Shown piece by piece: positions 57,264-64,000 of a DNA stretch of 64,000 bases; positions within the stretch are counted from its first letter, which is position 1, and every line of letters starts with the position of its first letter. Under the pieces are notes generated by a model. That model was given only the letters and a program-made list of their open reading frames with translations. It did no database searches and had not been told where the DNA came from. The stretch spans positions 1,922,001 through 1,986,000 of the forward strand of contig NC_061806.1 in NCBI RefSeq assembly GCF_021462225.1. The letters are read 5' to 3'. A program made the position numbers and the translations under genes. This DNA is from Girardinichthys multiradiatus (Eukaryota > Chordata > Actinopteri > Cyprinodontiformes > Goodeidae).

Positions 57264-57797
57264 TTAAATTCCATAACAATCCAGAAACATCTCCAAAGAG
57301 CATGTTCCGTGAGTATAAAATGTACAACTTTGAATAACGACAAATTTCTGATATTTTTTCACAAAGTTAGATGCCATTAAATCATTCTTAATCACATCTC
57401 CGGTGTATTTAGACAACACTTGCTGCATTGATAATCTATGACATAGATAAAAAATGCAATGGTGACCGCACACAGTGGACAGAGTGTTTTGAAGCTGATT
57501 ATTATGATACAATATTTTTGAGGATCTGTCTTCTAAAAATGTTACGATGCTTGACGGGTAGAACTCGAAATCCGGAGAGAATCCATAAGAGTCAAAAAAG
57601 CTGGATTGACCATTCTCATCCAATGTCAGAGCTAACCAGTGTTCTCCAGGCATGTGTGAAGGATGTGTGTTCACAATAAAGTAGGCCGGCCCTGGGAATT
57701 TGTCAGCTAGCAGCGGCAGCTGGTCGCACGGCCACACACCACAAAACAAATCTCCCAGCAGATGACGCATCAGGCTCTCAATTTCATGATTATTCAT
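57264..57797 (-). CDS. Adenain-like cysteine protease
   Basis: An intact 177-codon minus-strand frame starts at ATG 57,797. The catalytic residues appear in the order expected for adenovirus-type proteases: His in MPGEHWLAL, Asp in FFDSYGFSP and Cys in VCGHHCIFYL. A Gln in NNQLQNTLSTVCGHHC could form the oxyanion hole. It would process capsid and core proteins during particle maturation. The frame ends at the convergent polyadenylation region and its start lies 11 nt beyond the capsid stop, so the two are probably co-expressed. Confidence 0.92.
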   Translation of the reverse strand: MNNHEIESLMRHLLGDLFCGVWPCDQLPLLADKFPGPAYFIVNTHPSHMPGEHWLALTLDENGQSSFFDSYGFSPDFEFYPSSIVTFLEDRSSKILYHNNQLQNTLSTVCGHHCIFYLCHRLSMQQVLSKYTGDVIKNDLMASNFVKKYQKFVVIQSCTFYTHGTCSLEMFLDCYGI

Positions 57798-57808
57798 GCC
57801 TGATTAGA

Positions 57809-59112
57809 TTAATAATAATCCACCAGCACACGCCTCTTTGAATCAATCTCTAAAATAGAGTCATAACAAGCGTAGATGATCAGCGTGGTGGTATGAGGCA
57901 ACGGGTTTCTGAAGCGCATTTCCAATCTTAAATTTCCACTGGAAACTGGAGATAGAGCATCTGTGTCCTCGCCAGGGTTAAGATTAAATGTGAATAGAGA
58001 GTATCCTTGATTAAATTCCTGACGTGTTATACTCAGCGGAAGATCTTTTAGATGTCGTCCTGTAGCCGTAAACAAGTTGTAATACTCTCTCACTGAATGA
58101 CCTTGGTTAAAATTGGGCTGGAAGGCTTTAGCAGGAATTTGTCTGCCATCCTTACACAAAGCTAAATATTCCATATCAAAATGATTAAAGTCAAACGGAT
58201 TGAGATTGCGTGTTCCTGTAAAAGCGTCATGATCCAGTAACGCAATCACCACATACTTGGGAAAGACGCCTAAGAAAAGATTCTCTTGGTTGCATACCCT
58301 TGAATTTTCAGGGATGGAATATGTTTTTACATTCACACGTGAAAGTGGATACAGAGCATTTGCTTTCATTAAAGCTGAAGCGTGCCCCAGTCGTACAGCT
58401 GGAGAGACAGTAACTTTTTTGATAAAAAGAGATGCTCCTAATATCCTGAGTTTGTAAGTGGAGTCTCTTGCTGCCATGAGACAAAAGGCATCGTTGGCTC
58501 TTGTAAGTTTAATTTTAAGGTCAACAGAGTTTAAAAGAAGTCTCTCGCAGAAAAATATGTCTGCATGCAGGGGGCCTAGGAGATGTACCTCCCTGGAATT
58601 TGCCGTAAAGCCTGCTCTGCTGTTAAGACCTTGGTTAGGGCCGTTAGTTGTAACAATAGAGTTCAGAGCACCTGCAGTGTCTTTATAAAAAAGACCAGAG
58701 CTAAACTGGGTTTTTAAAGAATCCTCAGAAAAGTTTAACAATGTCTCAATCATGGCTCTATATGGATGTGTAGCGCTGGATTGTGAAATCATTCGATCTC
58801 CGAGAGTGACGTCACACTGACTGAAGATGGTGTTTAACGGGTAGTTGATGAGCCCTACAGGTGCATCATCTGGCAGGTTTGTTCCATTCTCGTTAGTAAT
58901 TTTCACTCTGAGATGCAACAGCGTATCGTTGAGATCCAGATACTTTTCTCCGTCTCCCGGAATGAAAAACTCGATCGGCCCTCCATCAGTGATTGCTGAT
59001 AAAGGCTGGATCTCGGTGTAAATTTTATCTTCGATCGATAAAACATCAGGGCAGAAAATAAGTCCAACTCTGCCAGCGTGCACTCTGATGATTTGTTATG
59101 TAAAAGAGCCAT
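57809..59112 (-). pseudogene. Polinton major capsid protein, N-terminal frameshift
   Basis: The minus-strand ATG at 59,112 starts MALLHNKSSECTLAELDLF, then the frame is lost at the A4/T4 run 59,055-59,058. The rest (about 410 codons) is open in another frame from CPDVLSIEDKIYTEIQPLS to the end KRRVLVDYY. Further landmarks are GPIEFFIPGDGEKYLDL, LINYPLNTIFSQCDVTLG, AMIETLLNFSED and LFTFNLNPGEDTD. The pattern matches Maverick/adintovirus major capsid (hexon-like, double jelly roll) proteins. The first codon of the long frame is GTG, so it is not a genuine start. A one-base change at the run would restore continuity. Confidence 0.9.
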
Positions 59113-59300
59113 TATTTAAATATATCAAAACTTGCGGATGACTTCCTTCCTCTTCGTTTGGATCACGTCTCAGACTTAGCTGTGCCATGTTCTCTCTTGC
59201 CTGCTTGATGCAGTGTTGAATGACCAGCGTAATATGAATGATAACCAATCAATCTTAGAGGTTATATACATATCTCTGGAATAGTTTATACAAATAAAAT
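59113..59300. other. Short intergenic gap upstream of the capsid gene
   Basis: 188 bp between the capsid ATG and minor capsid stop. An AT-rich stretch (ATTTAAATATATC) sits directly beside the capsid ATG and could be part of its promoter. Confidence 0.35.
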
Positions 59301-60074
59301 TTATCTCAGGCTACGTTGTGATATCACCGGTCTGAAGTGTAGTCTTATGACGGTCTTTCCATAGACGAAATTTACAGGAACGTTTTGGTCCGATTTAATT
59401 TCTATATTGATATTTTCAATATGTCTTCTGGAGACTGGAAGGCAGTGGGCGGGGTTAAACGTCTGAGTAACCATATCACTGAATTTGCCTTGTACTTTGA
59501 CGGTCCGCAGTAAAGGTGCAAAAGTGTCGCCTACTATTTGTGGGCTGACCACGTCGCTGTAACAGTATAGGTGATAGAAACCAGCCTTTATATCCGCCGG
59601 AAAAGGAGCCAGTTTTGGTTCAGAAACATGAATCCATTCCCCTGGTTTCACGCCCATCATATAAGCTAGAGTGCTGAAGAAGCGTATTTCATACGGACTG
59701 TTTGCTTGAAATGCAAATCTCTTTTGAACTTTGCTGAATTTAATGCGTAAACCCGATTTCAATTTTTTGAAAAACATTTCCATCTCGGTCTCAAGTTGAA
59801 TAACGCTGTTATAGTAGCCACTTCTGATCCTTTGCGTATTGATCTCCACATCACCAACCTTCCTCCATTCAAAGTAGGCATCATAATCCGGTAAATTATG
59901 CCATGTATGAGGATATGAAATCTCGGCTAATGCAACCATCCATTGGCCTTCTGAATCAATATGTTGAGCTAAATTTACACGGAAACTTGAACTGGTATTA
60001 TTTTTAAACACTTCCTTGCTAGCATTAGATGGAAGAGTAACGTAAAAGCCATCATCCTCTACCTAACGGTTCAT
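59301..60074 (-). pseudogene. Polinton minor capsid (penton-like) protein, stop at codon 4
   Basis: The frame from 60,062 to 59,301 is open and reads EDDGFYVTLPSNASKEVFKN, then SFRVNLAQHIDSEGQWMVAL, ALAEISYPHTWHNLPDYDAY and SPYEIRFFSTLAYMMGVKPG. These are the hallmarks of the Polinton minor capsid (single jelly roll) protein. The only upstream in-frame ATG is at 60,074-60,072, and an in-frame TAG (60,063-60,065) follows at codon 4, just before the conserved start. Either this codon is a mutation or error, or translation begins elsewhere. A TATA box lies about 35 bp upstream of that ATG. Confidence 0.88.
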
Positions 60075-60107
60075 GATGCTGTGTCAACTGTGAGGTTTAG
60101 TGCAAAC

Positions 60108-60117
60108 CTTTTTTATA
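60108..60117 (-). promoter_or_regulatory. TATA box for the minor capsid gene, inside the integrase stop region
   Basis: The minus strand reads TATAAAAAAG. It overlaps the TAA that ends the integrase chromodomain frame (60,113-60,115) and lies about 35 bp upstream of the ATG at 60,074. Confidence 0.55.
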
Positions 60118-61200
60118 CGTTTCGAAGTTCATCAAACTTGATCCAACTGTTGAATTTCTCAGGCCAGTTTTTCCAGCTTACAAAAACCTGTTTGACTCCC
60201 TTGACCGTACGTCGTTTTAATATTTTTTCCACTTGATACATCTTGTCGTTAAATATTTTTACTTTTTGAAGTTCCTCAGCGTAAAGGAACCCTCGATAGG
60301 TTCTCCATCCAAATCTTTGAGTTTGTATACAGGAGGAGAACGGGGTATCCGCTCATACACTGTAAACACTTCATCCGTAAAACTCTGTTCGTATTTTTTG
60401 TCAAACACTCCACGGACCTTGGATATTCTGACAAGATCCCCTTGTTTAAACGTTGTCACTGAGTCCTTGCAATATCTGTTGGAGGTAACATCATACAGAT
60501 TCTGAAACACTTGAAAGGCATTTTCTGAGGTCACTTCCATAGGGCTCATTTTAATGCTGGAGTGGTAGGTATGGTTGTAGCTTCTAGCTAGGTTTTGCAG
60601 TACATCGACGTACCGTCGGGTATTGTTAGCTGTAAAATATCTCCACATCCTTGTTTTTAATGTGCGGTTAAATCTCTCGACCACTGAAGCTTTTGCTTCA
60701 CTCGCTGTGGCAAAATGTTCAATACCATGTTTCTCCATTAAAACCTTAAATTTCTTGTTAAAAAATTATTTACCGGCATCAGTCTGAAGTTTTTTGGGGA
60801 TCTGACTTTCTGTAAAAACTGATTCAAATGCCTTTACCACCTCAGCGGCTGTTTTCCTCTTCATAACTCGTACATACGCCCTTTTTGAAAAGATGTCAAT
60901 GACTGTTAATAAATAATTATAACCATCATTTTCCATGGCCAGAGCTTGCATGTCACAGAGATCAGCCTGGAACTGCCTCAATGGTCTGGTGACAAAAACT
61001 CTGTTTCTCGGGAACTTTATTCTTGCAGGTTTATGTAGAGTATAGGTATCTTCTCCTGATAAAAAATCTTTAACTTTTTCAACCGCAACCTTCTTTCCCG
61101 TTTCATCTTGCATAACCCTCCTCAGCCTATCTACACCCCCAAAACTTCCCGGATTTGAAGGGCTATAATATACTTTCTTCATCAGCCGTCTTCCTGCCAT
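60113..61200 (-). pseudogene. Retrovirus-type integrase with chromodomain, stop and frameshift
   Basis: The start ATG is at 61,200 (MAGRRLMKKVYYSPSNPG). The catalytic core has Asp in RQFQADLCDMQAL, Asp in LQTDAGK and Glu in SEAKASVVERFNRTLK, a DDE layout. An in-frame TAA at 60,766-60,768 directly follows LQTDAGK; the frame beyond it continues unbroken to FTLRNFKK. A second lesion at the A5 run 60,263-60,267 puts the C-terminal chromodomain (YQVEKILKRRTVKGVKQVFV, then SWKNWP) in another frame ending at 60,113. The enzyme would insert the element into host DNA. Both lesions would need repair for function, so this copy cannot integrate by itself. Confidence 0.93.
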
Positions 61201-61530
61201 CTCTGCCTTATGCTCACTCTGCTGATTACTTGTTAAATAATGAGAAAAAAACACACAGGAGGGTAGATTTATCCTTATTTTTTTTATTTTTGTATTTAAT
61301 ATTAAAAAGAAAACAATCAAAAAACAAAATCAGATAAAATGCAGATTAATGCAGATGAATTCAAACACTACTAGCTTTTAAACAACACTTTTGGGAAAGG
61401 TTAATATATTCCTACTTTAATTGTATTTAATAGTAAAAAGAAAAAAGAAGAAAAATCATATAATGCAGATTAATTAAAGTACTGGAATACTAAAAAAAAA
61501 AAAATGATACAAGTCATCAAACATGTGAGA
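61201..61530. other. AT-rich gap between integrase and accessory gene
   Basis: No gene. Poly-T and poly-A runs and AATAAA-like blocks on the minus strand probably include the polyadenylation signal of the upstream accessory gene. Confidence 0.4.
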
Positions 61531-62409
61531 TCAGTTTGTCAGTCCATAGCACTCTGAAACAGAGTTAAGTTGTTTGAGATGTTTCTCATCGACCATGCGA
61601 TCATAAACGTGCGCTATTGCACTGTGGATGCCTTGTACCGATTTCGTCTTGGCAATCGTCTTCACTCTGAAGTCATCCGCTTGTATGCGTCGAAGTACCA
61701 GAAGATTCTGAATAGCAGGAACGAGTTTGGGGGTTACGAGTCGTCGTACGATGCGTTGAAAGTTGACTTGGTAATAATCCTCCCCCAGTACCTCCAGGCA
61801 ATGGTGTTGACGCTGGCTCGGGTGGTTCGTTATACATCCATAGCAGGTTTCTCTGAGATAGTTCAAAGAGGTTATGTTGAATAAATGAAGTATCGCTGTT
61901 TTCACCGTATTGATGAGGGTGGTTGAGAACCAACCGTCAATTTCGTCCTCCTGGTTACTCTCATCCTCTGCTGAAGGCTGAGGGTCCTCCATCGGTTCCA
62001 GGGTTTGTGTAGGGGCTTCGGTAGAGGGTGAGTAGCCGGTAGCTACCTCCTCCTCCACGACCACCTTCATGTCTTCAGGCAGGACATTCGCGTCTACAGA
62101 CTCAGCCATGAATAGCGGTGATGGTGAGCAGAGGTCTGGAGAAAGTGGTAGATATTTCATGTTGTATCCTGTAGGTGATGCAGGACTGAAGTGGTTCTCT
62201 GAGAATGAGGATGTTGAGGAGGATGGTAAGAAGAGGTCAGGGGAAGGCGGATGATATGGTTCAATGTTGAAGCTTTCATTGTGCTCAGGAGAGAAGTGGA
62301 TCTCTGCTCGGTGGTTGTAGAGATCCCTGTATGGTGTCGGTCCACTCATTCTCATGATACGATTCTCAGTGTCTGTGAGCTTGCAGTTATCCCCCCGTAT
62401 ATATATCAT
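61531..62409 (-). CDS. Right-end Polinton accessory gene, unknown function
   Basis: An intact 292-codon minus-strand frame starts at ATG 62,409. The first half is Pro/Ser-rich and low-complexity (HPPSPDLFLPSSSTSSFS), then acidic (ESNQEDEIDGW). The C-terminal half has LRETCYGCITNHPSQRQHHC, a CxxC...H..C arrangement that could bind a metal, followed by basic and helical sequence (RIVRRLVTPKLVPAIQNLLV). I do not recognise the family. Disordered acidic N-terminus plus a Cys/His C-terminal core would fit a regulatory or host-interaction protein, but this is guesswork. It lies 16 nt from the next gene. Confidence 0.75.
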   Translation of the reverse strand: MIYIRGDNCKLTDTENRIMRMSGPTPYRDLYNHRAEIHFSPEHNESFNIEPYHPPSPDLFLPSSSTSSFSENHFSPASPTGYNMKYLPLSPDLCSPSPLFMAESVDANVLPEDMKVVVEEEVATGYSPSTEAPTQTLEPMEDPQPSAEDESNQEDEIDGWFSTTLINTVKTAILHLFNITSLNYLRETCYGCITNHPSQRQHHCLEVLGEDYYQVNFQRIVRRLVTPKLVPAIQNLLVLRRIQADDFRVKTIAKTKSVQGIHSAIAHVYDRMVDEKHLKQLNSVSECYGLTN

Positions 62410-62425
62410 AGGAAGGGGCGTGTCC

Positions 62426-63379
62426 TCAGAAGAGGGTTCGTTCTAAACGTAAAACAGGAAACGTCAGCGTTTTTTTCACTGACATGACATCGATCCAACT
62501 TCGTGACTTGTGGAAAAGGTCGGAAAGACGATGTCCAATTTCACTCATCTTCTCTGCCCAAGCTTCAAACGGCAGAGCCAGCATTGTCTTGAATACGCCG
62601 CAGTCCTGATTGAAAGCCTCCAACACAAACAGATCTAAGGGACTCGTCCGGTTGTTCCTGCGTCTGCTTGCCCAAAAAGACCAGCAGCCATTTGCTGGGG
62701 TTTTTGACCCCCACACTGCAATAAAGAGAGGTTCTCTCTCAGCTATTTCAACATCGGATGGTATATAAAACATTCTCGCCCGTTTTACAGGTCGAGGAGA
62801 CAGTTCATTTTCTTCTTCTTCTTCTTCCTCCCTCTCCTGCCTTGAGACTGTTTCAGGGCTATCATTAAGGTGCGGGATTGCAAGCCTTAACACAGCCCAG
62901 TCGCTGTGGGTGAGAGTACACAGAGCCAGTGATCCATTAAATACCTCATCTTGATCCAATTGATACAGGCAAAGCTCTCCTATTTCATACATGAAAATAT
63001 AACCCCAGCTGCCAACCAGGCCATATGGCTCCAAAGACCATTCTTCCTGCAGAGTGTCGAACGGGGGTCTTTGTACCCTGCAGATGTAGTATGTTGATTT
63101 CTTAGGAGCATTCAATTCACGGGATGAATACTGGTAGACGGTCACTGGGGTTTCGCACAGAACTGACATACCTCTTGGCCGACCCGAGGTCTGATTTTCA
63201 ACCATGGTTGTTGAAGTTGATGTTGGATCCTCATCATCGGTAGAGTATGTCATGACGGGAATTCCGATAGGTATCTCCGTTGAGGAAGTATATGATGCAG
63301 TTGCTTGTTCATCATCATCATCTTGGCACGCGTTGCGTTTCTCCTCCGCTTGACGATAAACTCTCTTAACTCTAGCCAT
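62426..63379 (-). CDS. Rightmost Polinton accessory gene, unknown function
   Basis: The minus-strand frame is open for about 350 codons, but the likely start is ATG 63,379 (MARVKRVYRQAEEKRNACQD), giving 317 residues. A TATA-like CTTTAAATAC lies about 65 bp upstream. The N-terminal part is basic then acidic (QDDDDEQ) with a Ser/Thr-rich section. A folded-looking core follows (YICRVQRPPFDTLQEEWSLE, WGYIFMYEIGELCLYQLD). A Glu run (REEEEEENE) and PRPVKRARMF, a possible nuclear localisation signal, come next, with FIAVWGSKTPANGCWSFWAS near the C-terminus. No family is recognised. It is the first gene inside the right terminus and would probably be transcribed early, by position only. Confidence 0.75.
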   Translation of the reverse strand: MARVKRVYRQAEEKRNACQDDDDEQATASYTSSTEIPIGIPVMTYSTDDEDPTSTSTTMVENQTSGRPRGMSVLCETPVTVYQYSSRELNAPKKSTYYICRVQRPPFDTLQEEWSLEPYGLVGSWGYIFMYEIGELCLYQLDQDEVFNGSLALCTLTHSDWAVLRLAIPHLNDSPETVSRQEREEEEEEENELSPRPVKRARMFYIPSDVEIAEREPLFIAVWGSKTPANGCWSFWASRRRNNRTSPLDLFVLEAFNQDCGVFKTMLALPFEAWAEKMSEIGHRLSDLFHKSRSWIDVMSVKKTLTFPVLRLERTLF

Positions 63380-63440
63380 TGTTGAACGGGTGTTCTTTTT
63401 TCCAACGAATGCTGCATGTAAAGTGCAGAGTTTTATCTCT

Positions 63441-63450
63441 GTATTTAAAG
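63441..63450 (-). promoter_or_regulatory. TATA-like box for the rightmost gene
   Basis: The minus strand reads CTTTAAATAC, 62-71 bp upstream of ATG 63,379. It favours that ATG over the upstream in-frame ATG at 63,475, which would lie before the box. Confidence 0.45.
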
Positions 63451-63584
63451 TAAACACTAAAGCACGCCCTTTCATTGGGTTATTCAAGGTTTAACGATGC
63501 TTACAAACACACCCCCTCTATTTTTAGTTGGTGCTGATGCCAAACAGTTTCCGATAATACCATATTTGTCTTGTTCTATTTATA

Positions 63585-63620
63585 ACAAACACACCCCTGT
63601 GTTTTAATTGACTCATTTAA
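63585..63620. repeat. Right Polinton terminal inverted repeat
   Basis: Read inward, it starts TTAAATGAGTCAATTAAAAC and continues ACAGGGGTGTGTTT, matching the left-end units. Only one copy is present. Confidence 0.85.
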
Positions 63621-64000
63621 GGTATCGTCCCTAATGACGACAACCAATCAGCATCCACGGTTACGCCCCCTTGGACACACCACCTGCTTGACCACGTGAC
63701 CTGCTGCCCACATGGCACCCACATGGCGCCAACCGGAAGTCACGCCCTCACCGGAAGTCCCACCCACCTGTCAAAAAGTTTGATGAAAGGGTGTACTTAA
63801 ATTCTCTAAGGCTGGGTGGTTTAGGAATGTCAGGGTCTCATCTTTGGTTGCTGCAAATATTGTGAAAAAAATAAATTCTCAATCCATGATCTTTAGTTCA
63901 AATTAGAGTTTTTCAACATGGGAATGAAGGTTACGTCTGCTTAATAAGTTAATAAGTTTTCCTCCATGGTTTTTGACCAGACAAGGTGGACTTTTACCTC
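63621..64000. other. Right flank with promoter-like motifs
   Basis: A GC-richer stretch contains two ACCGGAAGTC (ETS-type) sites near 63,732 and 63,752, CCACGTGACC (E-box) near 63,693, ATTGG-type CCAAT, and a repeated CCCACATGGC. No coding sequence was seen to the window edge. Confidence 0.45.

Larger units (their letters stand above)
46696..63620. mobile_element. Maverick/Polinton (adintovirus-like) element
   Basis: It is defined by inverted terminal sequence (TTAAATGAGTCAATTAAAAC at both ends, inverted) and by a full Polinton gene set: protein-primed family B DNA polymerase, packaging ATPase, adenain-like protease, double-jelly-roll-type major capsid protein, minor capsid protein and retrovirus-type integrase. 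Total length is 16.9 kb, or about 14.9 kb without the nested RTE. Genes run rightward in the left half and leftward in the right half, converging at 57.1 kb. I could not find a matching 6-bp target duplication (left flank CGGTGG, right flank GGTATC), so the exact ends may be slightly different or one end rearranged. Lesions in polymerase, capsid, minor capsid and integrase suggest a recently inactivated copy. Confidence 0.93.

Noticed and set aside
58257..58688. Plus-strand frames opposite the capsid gene
   Set aside because: They are antisense shadows of the conserved capsid reading frame.
46691..63626. A 6-bp Polinton target duplication
   Set aside because: The flanks CGGTGG and GGTATC do not match; only GGT is shared at offset positions, which is not convincing.

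Overview
The window looks like teleost fish DNA that consists almost entirely of transposable elements. I see no convincing host gene, rRNA or tRNA gene. The fish assignment rests on the mixture of element families: Tc1-like transposons with DDE transposases, RTE-, L1-, L2- and Rex1-like non-LTR elements, several solo LTRs, class I-like endogenous retrovirus (ERV) scraps and a Maverick/Polinton (adintovirus-like) element. Many insertions still carry exact target-site duplications, so their borders can be read directly.

Layout. 1-9 kb: three diverged copies of one LTR-like repeat (one minus, two plus), a Rex1-like fragment, and a broken multi-exon minus-strand gene (exons about 4.2-6.1 kb, probable first exon 8.55-9.0 kb) of a large uncharacterised fish family that I believe is DUF7869-related. 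9.4-10.5 kb: a complete but frameshifted Tc1-like element. 12.8-21.9 kb: an L1-type element invaded in turn by a Tc1-like element (itself split by a solo LTR), an RTE element and a second Tc1-like element. 21.3-36.8 kb: two further solo LTR or ERV regions, a 347-bp foldback, a 118-bp duplicated segment and an L2-like fragment. 38.8-42.1 kb: Rex1-like, hAT-like and truncated Tc1-like fragments. 43-45.8 kb: a degraded C2H2 zinc-finger plus transposase-like gene. 46.0-46.7 kb: an unidentified GC-rich block.

The centrepiece is a 16.9-kb Polinton at 46,696-63,620. The rightward half encodes a spliced left-end gene of unknown function, a protein-primed family B DNA polymerase, a packaging-type ATPase, a small basic/hydrophobic protein and a basic protein. 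The leftward half encodes an adenain-like protease, major capsid protein, minor capsid (penton-like) protein, a retrovirus-type integrase with a chromodomain, and two unrecognised accessory proteins. The two halves converge on overlapping polyadenylation signals at 57.13 kb. Integrase and polymerase would handle insertion and DNA replication; protease, ATPase and capsid proteins would build particles. Several core genes carry single lesions (polymerase, capsid, minor capsid, integrase, one basic protein), while the ATPase, protease and accessory genes are open. An RTE element sits in an intron of the left-end gene.

The most unusual observations are the left-end Polinton gene, whose seven exons join in one frame through phase-1 introns, the two unidentified right-end genes, and long perfect hairpins located at damage points.
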